From the NCBI GenBank assembly GCA_041441915.1, contig JASDRS010000017.1, positions 1 to 64,000 of the forward strand: a stretch of 64,000 nucleotides of DNA. The letters are read 5' to 3'. Positions 51,781-60,951 of the stretch are shown here, piece by piece; within the stretch, counting starts at the first letter, position 1; every line of letters begins with the position of its first letter. Source of the stretch: UBA10365 sp041441915 (GTDB lineage: Bacteria; Pseudomonadota; Alphaproteobacteria; Rhodobacterales; Rhodobacteraceae). Under the pieces are notes generated by a model. It saw nothing but the letters and a program-made list of their open reading frames with translations. It had not been told where the DNA came from and did not search any database. The position numbers and the translations under genes were made by a program.

Positions 51781-54606
51781 ATGGCATCTTATCACATAAG
51801 AGAGCGCGAACCCTTGCTTGATCAGCAGGTACAACAGATGTTAACCCGTCGTGGGCGGCAGCTTTTGGGTTTGTGTTTAGTACTTTTGTCTTTGTCTTTT
51901 GGGGCGATGCTGGCAAGCTATTCCCCTAATGACGCAGGTTGGATGGTTGAAACAACAGCCCCGGTACAAAATCTTTTTGGAAGCTTTGGTGCTGCTGTTG
52001 CGTCAGTGATGATGGTGATTTTGGGATATGGCTCTTGGTCTATCGCGCTAGTGATAGGCGCTTGGGGTATACGTGCGCTTGCTGATTTTGGCTCCAAACG
52101 CGCGATAGGGCGTTTGACTTTTGGGGTGATTGCCGTGGCTTTTGTTGCAGTTTTTGCAGCCGGCCATGCTCCCTCTACCGATTGGCCACATGCTTTTGGC
52201 TTAGGCGGTTTGTTTGGTGACACAGTGTTAGACACGATCTGGCGCGTGTTGCCAGATAATGTGTATTTGGGTATGAAGCTTTTGACCGTTGTTTTGGGTA
52301 TGCTCGCGGTTACTGCAATGTTGTTTGTGACAGGATTTACTTTTCGCGAGCTGAGGTATTTGACCCGCATGGGCGGGGCGAGGCTTTTGTTTGGGCTCGG
52401 CATCGTGAGCAATGGTTTCTTGCGGCTTTTGGGCTATAGGGCCGGTCAAATGCGCAACAGGTATCTGGAATCGCGGGAATTCGTCGCGCACAGGCAAGCG
52501 AAAGGTTTTGTTCATGACCAAGCGCTCGCATCACAAAATCAATGGGGGCGGCCACAAGATCTTCGGGCGCAGAAACTCAGTGTTGACTTGGCCAGTCTAA
52601 TGCCCGAACTGATCCGCCGCGGGCCAGAAGCCTATGCGCCAAGCATGGAACAATTATCAAGCGGTGCGGTCGAAGTGAAGCAAGATGAACATATCAAAAA
52701 CCGTATCTCTGCGGTGATCCACGCGCGCAGCCATGTCACGCAGGCGCCCTTATTTACAATGAATTCGCGTCCCGGCCATCCCAGTTCTGATCCACTGTCG
52801 CGTGGCGAACTGGCCTTCACGCGCAGCGCCGAACAGCACGAGCCAATTGCCACCCAAACCGCCTTTCCGCAATGGCAAGAACATGATGGAGGTGAGGCTG
52901 AAACTTATGGGCTGCCTCATTCTACGCATGCACCCTTTGGTACTAAAAGGTTGAACTATGACCGCATTATACCGGAACTGGGTAAACCAGATCAGGGCCG
53001 CGTGGTGATGGCGCCTGGTCTTAAACGGACCGTTTCCCATCCGTCGCGCCAAGCCGAAGCCGAAGCGCAGCCACGGTTGAAATTTGATGAAGCCAAAGAG
53101 GCCTATGTGCTGCCGCCCCTGTCGCTTTTATCAAGCCCTGATGCCGTGCAGCGCCACCAATTGTCGAAGGAAGCGTTGGAAGAAAATGCCCGCATGCTGG
53201 AGTCTGTTCTAGATGATTATGGCGTTAAGGGCGAGATTGTATCCGTTCGCCCTGGCCCAGTTGTGACGATGTATGAGCTTGAACCAGCCCCAGGTCTGCG
53301 CGCAAGCCGGGTAATAGGCCTGTCGGACGATATCGCGCGTTCGATGTCGGCGCTTTCTGCGCGGGTTTCGACTGTACCCGGGAGCACCGTGATTGGGATT
53401 GAGCTACCCAATGTGCACCGTGAAAAAGTCGTGCTGCGCGAAATTTTGGCCGCCCGAGATTTTGGCGACAGCAATATGCGCTTGCCCTTGGCCTTGGGCA
53501 AAGATATTGCCGGTGACCCAATTGTAGCCAACCTAGCCAAAATGCCGCATTTGCTGATTGCTGGCACTACAGGGTCGGGTAAATCGGTGGCGATCAATAC
53601 CATGATTTTGTCGTTGCTTTATAAGCTTAGTCCCGAAGAATGCCGTATGATCATGATTGACCCTAAAATGCTTGAGCTTTCTGTATATGATGGCATTCCA
53701 CATTTGCTTTCGCCCGTTGTGACTGATCCCAAAAAAGCCGTGATTGCCCTAAAATGGGTTGTTGGCGAAATGGAAGAACGCTACCGCAAAATGTCAAAAA
53801 TGGGAGTGCGCAATATAGAAGGATATAATGGTCGGGTGCGCGAAGCCTTGGCCAAGAATGAGATGTTCAAACGCACTATTCAAACGGGCTTTGACGAAGA
53901 GACGGGTGATCCGATCTTTGAAACCGACGAATCTGCCCCTGTGAGCTTGCCCTATATCGTAGTGATTGTTGACGAGATGGCCGATTTGATGATGGTCGCT
54001 GGAAAGGAAATTGAAGCCTGTATTCAAAGGCTGGCACAAATGGCCCGCGCTTCTGGGATCCATTTGATCATGGCAACCCAGCGCCCCTCGGTAGATGTGA
54101 TTACAGGCACGATTAAGGCCAATTTCCCGACCCGTATTTCGTTCCAAGTTACCAGCAAAATCGATAGCCGTACCATTTTGGGTGAACAAGGAGCTGAACA
54201 ATTACTGGGCATGGGCGATATGCTTTATATGGCTGGCGGATCAAAAATCACACGTATCCACGGACCATTTGTATCTGATGAAGAGGTCGAGGAAATAGTC
54301 ACCCATCTGAAATCTTACGGCCCTCCCGTCTATATGTCGGGCGTAGTCGAAGGGATTGATGACGACAAAGCTGACAGTATTGATATGGTGCTTGGATTGG
54401 GCGGTGACGGATCTGAAGATGCGCTTTATGATCAGGCCGTGGCGATTGTGGCGCAAGACCGTAAATGCTCGACCAGCTATATTCAACGCAAATTGGGTAT
54501 TGGTTATAATAAGGCAGCTAAGCTTGTTGAACAGATGGAAGACAATCATGTTGTCTCGACCGCCAATCATGTTGGCAAGCGCGAAATTTTGTTGCCCGAA
54601 CATTAG
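51781..54606 (+). CDS. ftsK: DNA translocase FtsK
   Basis: FtsK couples septation to chromosome segregation, pumping DNA at the septum and activating XerCD. The 941-residue protein has four or so N-terminal helices (about 27-190), a linker of some 300 residues, and the motor: Walker A GTTGSGKS (595-602), Walker B VVIVDEMADLMM, and ATQRPSVDVITGTIKANFP. The C-terminal gamma winged helix (about 880-940, ending VGKREILLPEH) reads the KOPS sites. The linker is shorter than in E. coli (1329 residues in total) and usual for alphaproteobacteria. Three bases separate it from the aminotransferase. Confidence 0.95.
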   Translation: MASYHIREREPLLDQQVQQMLTRRGRQLLGLCLVLLSLSFGAMLASYSPNDAGWMVETTAPVQNLFGSFGAAVASVMMVILGYGSWSIALVIGAWGIRALADFGSKRAIGRLTFGVIAVAFVAVFAAGHAPSTDWPHAFGLGGLFGDTVLDTIWRVLPDNVYLGMKLLTVVLGMLAVTAMLFVTGFTFRELRYLTRMGGARLLFGLGIVSNGFLRLLGYRAGQMRNRYLESREFVAHRQAKGFVHDQALASQNQWGRPQDLRAQKLSVDLASLMPELIRRGPEAYAPSMEQLSSGAVEVKQDEHIKNRISAVIHARSHVTQAPLFTMNSRPGHPSSDPLSRGELAFTRSAEQHEPIATQTAFPQWQEHDGGEAETYGLPHSTHAPFGTKRLNYDRIIPELGKPDQGRVVMAPGLKRTVSHPSRQAEAEAQPRLKFDEAKEAYVLPPLSLLSSPDAVQRHQLSKEALEENARMLESVLDDYGVKGEIVSVRPGPVVTMYELEPAPGLRASRVIGLSDDIARSMSALSARVSTVPGSTVIGIELPNVHREKVVLREILAARDFGDSNMRLPLALGKDIAGDPIVANLAKMPHLLIAGTTGSGKSVAINTMILSLLYKLSPEECRMIMIDPKMLELSVYDGIPHLLSPVVTDPKKAVIALKWVVGEMEERYRKMSKMGVRNIEGYNGRVREALAKNEMFKRTIQTGFDEETGDPIFETDESAPVSLPYIVVIVDEMADLMMVAGKEIEACIQRLAQMARASGIHLIMATQRPSVDVITGTIKANFPTRISFQVTSKIDSRTILGEQGAEQLLGMGDMLYMAGGSKITRIHGPFVSDEEVEEIVTHLKSYGPPVYMSGVVEGIDDDKADSIDMVLGLGGDGSEDALYDQAVAIVAQDRKCSTSYIQRKLGIGYNKAAKLVEQMEDNHVVSTANHVGKREILLPEH

Positions 54607-54671
54607 ACACGTTTTTGCGATCTAAGCGAAAAGCGCTATAAAGGGCCCTTTTGGTAAGGTATGCTATTTTT

Positions 54672-55283
54672 ATGAATTTTTTTTACTCCCTCTTCACTGC
54701 CATAGGCTTTTGCGCTATAGTGTTTCCAGCCCAGGCGGCGATGCTTTCGCTCGCACAGATATCTGATTATTTCAACGGCTTAAAAACCTTAAGTGCAGAT
54801 TTTACGCAGATCAATTCCGATGGCAGTTCCGCGCGGGGCAAGCTTTTGATATGGCGGCCAGGCCGGATGCGCTTTGAATATGAATTCCCTTTGGCCAACT
54901 TGGTTCTGGCTAGTTCTGGGCAATTGGCGATTTTTGACAATAAGTCTAACCAACCGCCCATCCAGTACCCACTTGGCCGTACGCCGCTAAAGGTGATTTT
55001 GCAGCGCACCGTCAATTTTCAAGCCGCCAAGATGGTAACGGGCCACTCTTACGACGGAAAATTCACCCGTGTGGTGACACAAGACCCCTATCATCCGGAA
55101 TATGGTGTGGTTGACCTGATTTTTTCCGATGCACCGATAAGGTTGCAAGAGTGGGTGTTGACTGATGACACTGGCAGTCAAACCGTATTAAAACTTGGAA
55201 CTCAAATACAAGGCTTACCGCTTACTAAAAGAATGTTTTCAATCTCAGCAGAAATCGCCGCCCGTGGTATAGGAAAGAATTAA
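54672..55283 (+). CDS. lolA: Outer-membrane lipoprotein carrier LolA
   Basis: LolA accepts lipoproteins from LolCDE and carries them across the periplasm. The 203-residue chain has a signal peptide (FFYSLFTAIGFCAIVFPAQA), then FNGLKTLSADFTQINSDGS and GKLLIWRPGRMRFEYE, the family pattern. A palindrome AAAGGGCCCTTT (54640-54651) lies just upstream. The ATG at 54672 begins the signal peptide; a TTG seven codons earlier is possible. It is downstream of ftsK, likely the same transcript. Confidence 0.9.
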   Translation: MNFFYSLFTAIGFCAIVFPAQAAMLSLAQISDYFNGLKTLSADFTQINSDGSSARGKLLIWRPGRMRFEYEFPLANLVLASSGQLAIFDNKSNQPPIQYPLGRTPLKVILQRTVNFQAAKMVTGHSYDGKFTRVVTQDPYHPEYGVVDLIFSDAPIRLQEWVLTDDTGSQTVLKLGTQIQGLPLTKRMFSISAEIAARGIGKN

Positions 55284-55852
55284 AGCTTACAGGATTTCAG
55301 CTGTTGATTATAGCGAACGGAGCGGCTGCCCACCTTAGATGATACATCCAAAAGCCATTTTTGACGATTATGACTGCCGCGCTTATACCCTGTGCGCCCT
55401 TGATGATATGCTAGATATTGGCGCTTAGCGTCTGAAAGGCGAATGCCTAAAATGCGGTTTGTTTCAGCCATATACCAACCCATAAAGTCTGCTGCATCAT
55501 CGATACGGTTCCGGCGCGCACCAAATCGGCGTTGGTCTTTTTGATATTCTTTCCATGTCCCATCAAGCGCCTGCGCGTAACCGTAGGCTGAGCTTTGCCG
55601 TCCCCTTGGGATGACACCCAACGTATATTGACGCGGTGTGCGCGCGTTCGAGATAAATTTAGATTCTTGATAAATTACAGCCATTTGTACCGCCATCGGA
55701 ACCAACCAATTACGTTCAGCCGCCCGGAAAGCACGATAAAAATGCGGTTTTTCACGTAGAATATTGCACGCATTACTCATGTCGAGTGGTGCTCCTCCAC
55801 CGCAGGAGGCCAGCACTACAAAAATTAAAACTATCTTTAAAATCTTAACCAT
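55280..55852 (-). CDS. Lipoprotein with lytic transglycosylase (SLT-like) domain
   Basis: This 190-residue protein has a lipobox (VVLASCGGG) after a hydrophobic start. The catalytic region begins AVQMAVIYQESKFISNA, with the glutamate in YQES, then YGYAQALDGTWKEYQ and YLAYHQGRTGY, matching a soluble lytic transglycosylase fold. It would cleave the MurNAc-GlcNAc bond at the outer membrane. The ATG at 55852 is chosen because the lipobox then falls at residue 17; longer frames place it too far in. Convergent 4-base overlap with lolA. Confidence 0.87.
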   Translation of the reverse strand: MVKILKIVLIFVVLASCGGGAPLDMSNACNILREKPHFYRAFRAAERNWLVPMAVQMAVIYQESKFISNARTPRQYTLGVIPRGRQSSAYGYAQALDGTWKEYQKDQRRFGARRNRIDDAADFMGWYMAETNRILGIRLSDAKRQYLAYHQGRTGYKRGSHNRQKWLLDVSSKVGSRSVRYNQQLKSCKL

Positions 55853-56052
55853 ATAATGTATCTGCTCGTTGCTACAGAAAAACTGATATCTTAGTTCTAT
55901 AGCTTTGAAAAGCATTAGCCGTGTTTAACGTAATTTAATGGCAAAAAGGCGCAACTATCCCAATTTTCCGCTCCGCGCCAGAATTTCATTCTTCAGCCCG
56001 TGGACAAAAGTATAAAATCTGGTTTAGATAGGACCAAATTATGGGGTGAAGA

Positions 56053-56379
56053 ATGCAGCGAACTCAGGCTAAATATCATTTAGGGCAAGTGCTGCGCCAC
56101 CGCAAACACCCATTCCGTGGCGTGGTATTTGATGTGGATGCGATGTTTGCCAATACCCAAGAATGGTATGAAAATATTCCCGAAGAAAGTCGTCCACGCA
56201 AAGATCAGCCCTTTTATCATTTGTTGGCTGAAAATGATCAAAGCTATTATGTGGCCTATGTGTCTGAACAAAATCTTTTGCCTGATGACACGGGTGAACC
56301 AGTCAATCACCCAGACCTTGAAAATATGTTTGGCGATTTTGAAAACGGAACTTATCCGCTACAATTTCAACTGAACTAG
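56053..56379 (+). CDS. hspQ: Heat shock protein HspQ (YccV family)
   Basis: The 108-residue protein matches HspQ: KYHLGQVLRHRKHPFRGVVF, then DVDAMFANTQEWYENIPEES and YYVAYVSEQNLLPDDTGEPV. E. coli HspQ was first described as a hemimethylated-DNA binder and later as an enhancer of Lon proteolysis. The ribosome site is GGGGTGAAGA. The deacetylase-family gene starts 12 bases after. Confidence 0.92.
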   Translation: MQRTQAKYHLGQVLRHRKHPFRGVVFDVDAMFANTQEWYENIPEESRPRKDQPFYHLLAENDQSYYVAYVSEQNLLPDDTGEPVNHPDLENMFGDFENGTYPLQFQLN

Positions 56380-56391
56380 GGCGCGTATTGC

Positions 56392-57318
56392 ATGAAAGTA
56401 ACGCTTTACAGCCATAGCGCATTTGACTTTCATGCAACGCCTGCAGGCCATCCTGAGCAGGTGGCACGATTACACGCCGTAAAAGAGGCATTGGCGGAGT
56501 TTGACCTCAATCGGTGCAAAGCACCGATTGCAGACGAAGCTGAAGTGCTTCGGTGTCATCCCCAAGCCTATCTTGACCTACTTAGGGCCGCCTTGCCCAC
56601 TCAGGGCTTAGCACAATTGGATGGTGACACTTATCTTGCACCGGGATCATTGGAGGCAGGCCTGCGGGCGGTTGGCGCCGCGGTAGCTGCGGTTGATGCT
56701 GTCCTGTCGGGCGCCACCACGCGCGCTTTTATAGCCGCCCGCCCGCCCGGGCATCACGCCGAAACGAATCAGGCTATGGGTTTTTGTTTGTTTGGAACTG
56801 TGGCCATTGCGGCCAAGCGCGCGCTTGATCATCACGGGCTTTCGCGGGTTGTAATTGTGGATTTTGATGTGCATCATGGCAACGGCACCCAAGATTTGCT
56901 TTGGGACGAGGAGCGTGTGCTTTTTTGTTCAAGCCAACAAATCCCGCTTTACCCCAGTTCGGGTGAAAAACATGAGCGTGGGGCCCACAATCAAATTATT
57001 AACCAACCACTCCCTCCGGGATCTGACGGGGCTACCATGCGCGAAGCCTATTTGGCCAATATTTTACCTCAGATTGATGCCTTTGCTCCCGAACTTATTT
57101 TGATCTCCGCTGGATTTGATGCGCATCGGGCGGATCCTTTAGCTAATTTGATGTGGCACGAGGGTGATTTTGTATGGCTAACTGCGCAGATTTGCGATCT
57201 GGCCGAGCGCCACTGTCAAGGACGGGTAGTATCTAGCCTCGAGGGGGGTTATAATTTAGAAGCATTGGCCGCAAGTGTGGCCGCTCATGTCACAGTTTTA
57301 CAGGAGCATGGCCCATGA
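56392..57318 (+). CDS. Histone deacetylase family protein (class II type)
   Basis: The 308-residue zinc hydrolase has RPPGHHAE (H121-H122, general base pair), VDFDVHHGNGTQ with zinc ligands D159 and H161, and ISAGFDAHRADPLANL with the third ligand. The C-terminal SLEGGYNLEALA is conserved. Bacterial relatives act on acetylpolyamines, acetoin-related or acetyl-lysine substrates; which one is unknown. xseB overlaps its stop (ATGA), placing it in the xseB-ispA-dxs operon. Confidence 0.9.
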   Translation: MKVTLYSHSAFDFHATPAGHPEQVARLHAVKEALAEFDLNRCKAPIADEAEVLRCHPQAYLDLLRAALPTQGLAQLDGDTYLAPGSLEAGLRAVGAAVAAVDAVLSGATTRAFIAARPPGHHAETNQAMGFCLFGTVAIAAKRALDHHGLSRVVIVDFDVHHGNGTQDLLWDEERVLFCSSQQIPLYPSSGEKHERGAHNQIINQPLPPGSDGATMREAYLANILPQIDAFAPELILISAGFDAHRADPLANLMWHEGDFVWLTAQICDLAERHCQGRVVSSLEGGYNLEALAASVAAHVTVLQEHGP

Positions 57319-57554
57319 CCCAGCTGCCGATTGAAGAAATGTCCTTTGAGTCCGCAATGGCGGAACTTGAAGGCGTGGTGTCTGCTCTTGAAAAAGGCGA
57401 TGTGGCGCTGGAAGAATCCATTACGCTTTACCAACGTGGTGCAGATTTGCGTGCTCATTGCGCCATAAAGCTTAAAGATGCTGAAGAAAAAGTTGAAGCC
57501 ATTCGAGCATTTGAAGGTCGCGCAATTAGCACAACTCCTATCGAGGGGCTGTGA
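57315..57554 (+). CDS. xseB: Exodeoxyribonuclease VII small subunit
   Basis: A 79-residue protein with MSFESAMAELEGVVSALEKG, VALEESITLYQRG and LKDAEEKVEAI, the XseB pattern. It forms a helical hairpin bound in several copies to XseA, the catalytic subunit, which is not in the window. It overlaps the deacetylase-family gene upstream and ispA downstream by 4 bases each. Confidence 0.94.
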   Translation: MTQLPIEEMSFESAMAELEGVVSALEKGDVALEESITLYQRGADLRAHCAIKLKDAEEKVEAIRAFEGRAISTTPIEGL

Positions 57555-58420
57555 GTTTTGCTGCCCAAATTGCTACTGATGCCCGGCTAATTTCGCAGCA
57601 TTTTGAAAAAGTGCTGCAAGACTTTCCCGATCTGCCTTTGGTGCAGGCGATGCGCTATGCTTCTGGCGCGGGCAAACGAATGCGGGGGTTTTTGGTTCTT
57701 GAATCAGCTCGGCTGTTTGGAATCGCGCCAGAAAATGCCCTCAGCGCTGCCGCAGCCATTGAGGCGATGCATGCATATTCGCTGGTGCACGACGATTTGC
57801 CCGCGATGGATGACGATGATTTGCGCCGTGGCCTGCCGACGGTTCACATCAAATGGGACGAGGCCACTGCCATTTTGGCAGGTGACGCACTCCAATCTTT
57901 GGCATTTGAGTTTTTGGCTGACCCAATTTTGGGTGATGGCGATCTGCGACTTGACCTGATGGAAAGCCTTGCCAAGGCGGCGGGAGCGCAAGGTATGGTG
58001 ATGGGACAGGCGCTGGATGTTGCTGCAGAAACGGCCAAAAATCCCCTTAATTTACAAGAGATTACTAAGCTCCAAACCGGCAAGACCTGTGCTTTGATCT
58101 GCTGGTCTGCCTGCGCAGGCGCGCGCTTGGCTCGTGCAGATCTGACCTATTTGGCGCAATATTCTCAAGCCCTTGGGCTGGCCTTTCAAATTCAGGATGA
58201 CATCTTAGATGTCTCAGGCGACTCCATCCTTGCGGGCAAACGAGTGGGTAAAGATGTGCGGGCACAAAAAGCCACATTTGTTTCGCTTTTAGGGCTGAAC
58301 GGCGCCCGTGCCATGGCCGCAGAATTAGTGGCAAATGCTGAAGCCGCCCTTGCTCCCTATGGCCATAAGGCTCAGAAACTGATTGGTGCAGCTCACTTCG
58401 TCATCAATCGTGATACATAA
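57551..58420 (+). CDS. ispA: Farnesyl (short-chain) diphosphate synthase IspA
   Basis: IspA condenses isopentenyl and allylic diphosphates to C10-C15 (C20 in some). The 289-residue protein has the first aspartate motif LVHDDLPAMDDDDLRRG (D81, D82 and the following run), with the four-residue insertion of bacterial IspA, and the second QIQDDILDVSGD. The start is a GTG at 57551 within the xseB stop (GTGA). dxs begins nine bases after its stop. Together with ispE and the long-chain synthase it supplies undecaprenyl and ubiquinone precursors. Confidence 0.94.
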   Translation: MSFAAQIATDARLISQHFEKVLQDFPDLPLVQAMRYASGAGKRMRGFLVLESARLFGIAPENALSAAAAIEAMHAYSLVHDDLPAMDDDDLRRGLPTVHIKWDEATAILAGDALQSLAFEFLADPILGDGDLRLDLMESLAKAAGAQGMVMGQALDVAAETAKNPLNLQEITKLQTGKTCALICWSACAGARLARADLTYLAQYSQALGLAFQIQDDILDVSGDSILAGKRVGKDVRAQKATFVSLLGLNGARAMAAELVANAEAALAPYGHKAQKLIGAAHFVINRDT

Positions 58421-58429
58421 CGAGGGCCT

Positions 58430-60355
58430 ATGACCAATACTTCGACAGATGGACCCAAAACTCCTATTCTTGACCGTGTTCTTATCCCGACGGATATGAA
58501 GTCTTTGTCGGACGGTGAGCTTAAGCTTTTGGCGCAAGAACTGCGGGCCGAAACTATCTCTGCCGTGTCGATCACGGGTGGACACTTGGGCGCTGGCTTG
58601 GGGGTGGTCGAATTGACCGTTGCTTTGCATGCGGTATTTGACACGCCGTGCGACAAGGTCATTTGGGACGTGGGCCATCAATGCTATCCGCATAAAATCT
58701 TAACGGGTCGGCGTGACCGCATCCGTACGTTGCGCCAAGAGGGGGGTCTTTCTGGCTTTACCAAGCGTTCGGAAAGCCAGTTTGATCCTTTTGGAGCAGC
58801 GCATTCGTCAACTTCTATCTCGGCGGCCCTTGGCTTCGCTGTGGCGCGCGATCTGGGCGGGAGTGCAGGTGACGCAATCGCAGTGATTGGCGACGGATCA
58901 ATGAGCGCTGGTATGGCGTTTGAGGCGATGAACAACGCCGGCCATTTGGGCAAACGGCTTTTTGTGGTTTTGAACGATAATGAAATGAGCATCGCGCCCC
59001 CTGTGGGGGCTTTATCAAGCTACCTTTCGCGGCTTTACACCGTGGGCCCGTTGCAAGAGCTTAAGGCCGCCGCCAAGGGTGCGGTCAGCCTTTTGCCAGA
59101 ACCGTTCCAAGAGGGGGCGCGGCGAGCCAAAGAAATGCTTAAGGGCATGACCATCGGCGGCACTTTGTTTGAAGAGTTGGGTTTTTCTTATATAGGCCCA
59201 GTTGATGGGCATGATCTTGATCAGCTTTTGCCGCTTTTGCGTGCGCTGAAAGGGCGGGTCACAGGGCCAGTTTTGATTCATGTGATCACCAAAAAAGGCA
59301 AGGGCTATTTGCCCGCAGAACTGGCGCAAGACAAGGGCCATGCTACTGCGAAATTTGATGTTTTGAGCGGAAAACAAAGCAGACCCGCATCTAACGCGCC
59401 TAGCTATACCAAGGTTTTTGCTCATTCTTTGCTGGCTGAGGGTATGAAGGATGATAAGATTGTAGCCGTGACCGCCGCTATGCCCGAGGGTACGGGGCTC
59501 AATCTTTTTGCCGAAAAATTTGCAGACCGTTGTTTTGACGTGGGCATTGCCGAGCAGCATGCGGTCACCTTTTCTGCCGCTATGGCCGCTGGAGGCATGA
59601 AGCCCTTTTGCGTGCTGTATTCGACCTTTTTGCAACGTGGCTATGATCAGGTGGTGCATGATGTGTGCATACAGCGCTTACCTGTTCGCTTTGCAATTGA
59701 TCGCGCGGGCCTAGTTGGGGCCGATGGGGCAACGCACGCGGGGGCCTTTGATATAGCCTTTATGGCTAACCTGCCCAGTATGGTCTTTATGGCCGCCGCT
59801 GATGAGGCCGAGCTACGACACATGGTTTCAACCGCAGCCGCCTATGACCAGGGCCCGATCGCCTTTCGGTACCCGCGCGGTGAGGGCGTGGGCGTTGAGT
59901 TGCCTGATGTTGGCATTCCGTTAGAAATTGGCAAAGGCCGCATGATCCGGCAGGGCAGCCAAGTGGCGCTCTTGTCCTTCGGGACCCGTTTAGCCGAGGT
60001 GATGAAAGCTGCCGAGGCTTTGGGTGAGCGTGGTATTTCCGTGTCAGTTGCTGATGCGCGTTTTGCAAAACCGCTAGACAGCGATTTGATTTTGCAATTA
60101 GCCGTTCATCATGGCTGCCTGATCACCATAGAAGAGGGGGCGATCGGCGGCTTTGGCAGCCAAGTGGCGCAGCTTTTGGCAGAAGAGGGGGTGTTCGATC
60201 GTGGCATAAAATTCCGATCAATGGTTTTTCCTGATACATTTATTGATCATGCTACCCCCGAATCCATGTATCAGTCCGCTGGCATGAATGCGCTACAAAT
60301 TGAAGGTAAGGTCTTGCAAGCATTGGGCGTCGCAGTTTTGGGACAGCACGCCTAG
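58430..60355 (+). CDS. dxs: 1-deoxy-D-xylulose-5-phosphate synthase Dxs
   Basis: Dxs is the ThDP-dependent first enzyme of the MEP pathway, joining pyruvate and glyceraldehyde-3-phosphate. At 641 residues it is full length. Seen are HQCYPHKILTGR, the ThDP motif beginning GDGSMSAGMAFEAMNNAG (from 153), and the catalytic glutamate E375 in IAEQHAVTFSAAMA. The transketolase C-terminal domain follows (EEGAIGGFGSQV). It ends the hspQ/deacetylase-xseB-ispA-dxs transcript. No riboswitch is expected or seen in the nine-base gap before it. Confidence 0.96.
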   Translation: MTNTSTDGPKTPILDRVLIPTDMKSLSDGELKLLAQELRAETISAVSITGGHLGAGLGVVELTVALHAVFDTPCDKVIWDVGHQCYPHKILTGRRDRIRTLRQEGGLSGFTKRSESQFDPFGAAHSSTSISAALGFAVARDLGGSAGDAIAVIGDGSMSAGMAFEAMNNAGHLGKRLFVVLNDNEMSIAPPVGALSSYLSRLYTVGPLQELKAAAKGAVSLLPEPFQEGARRAKEMLKGMTIGGTLFEELGFSYIGPVDGHDLDQLLPLLRALKGRVTGPVLIHVITKKGKGYLPAELAQDKGHATAKFDVLSGKQSRPASNAPSYTKVFAHSLLAEGMKDDKIVAVTAAMPEGTGLNLFAEKFADRCFDVGIAEQHAVTFSAAMAAGGMKPFCVLYSTFLQRGYDQVVHDVCIQRLPVRFAIDRAGLVGADGATHAGAFDIAFMANLPSMVFMAAADEAELRHMVSTAAAYDQGPIAFRYPRGEGVGVELPDVGIPLEIGKGRMIRQGSQVALLSFGTRLAEVMKAAEALGERGISVSVADARFAKPLDSDLILQLAVHHGCLITIEEGAIGGFGSQVAQLLAEEGVFDRGIKFRSMVFPDTFIDHATPESMYQSAGMNALQIEGKVLQALGVAVLGQHA

Positions 60356-60369
60356 GCACACTTTTTGTC

Positions 60370-60830
60370 CTTTAGTTGCTCATGCACTCGTTTAGATGGG
60401 CGCCGAGCCTTTTGCGCAAAGTTCAAATTATGGGGCACCCCCTCAACAGCCAAACTGATCAGATAAACACCCCAAAAGCGCGCCAACAAACACCTGCCAG
60501 ATATTGCTCAGGCGCCTTAATGCACGACGAGGCGGTAAAAGTCGCCGCCTGCATGAGTGGGGCAGGACGTAAAACGCGCACCAAAGAAACTCGTCCCAAA
60601 CCGCAGTGGTAAAGTGGCCCGAAAGAAAGCCCCGTGGTCCGCAGGCTAATAAGATGGGCTTTTCAAAAGCTATTTTTTTGCAGACACGCCTGGAAATATA
60701 ACCGCATAGCGCGCCATATATTTCGCGTTGCTGCTGCTCGGTGTTTCACAGTCCAACGCCAAAATCAGCAGCACGACTTGCAAATTATCGCCATGACGCT
60801 TGACTTTGGATTTGGTAAATAAGACCCCTC
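60370..60830 (-). pseudogene. Possible PAP2-type phosphatase remnant
   Basis: The stretch between dxs and the epimerase gene (60356-60951) holds no intact gene. On the minus strand, one frame reads GFLSGHFTTAVW, like the PSGHxTTA motif of PAP2 phosphatases. About 120 bases further on, two frames give APEQYLAGVCWRAFG and VFVGALLGCL, like the DVLAGALLG end. Stops and shifts intervene. The similarity is short and could be chance. Plus-strand frames here (60376-60612, 60634-60822) have no motif or ribosome site. Confidence 0.25.
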
Positions 60831-60951
60831 ATGCCATCGCTGTGATGATATCACGATGGGAAATTGGTCCTAAAAATTTGAAGACTTGTGAAATTCGTCA
60901 GGACAACACCAGTTAAAATCACGAAAACCCACACCATAGTGCTTGGACAGT

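Noticed and set aside
60376..60822. Two plus-strand frames downstream of dxs as genes
   Set aside because: No ribosome sites, no recognisable content, and protein-like fragments appear instead on the minus strand.
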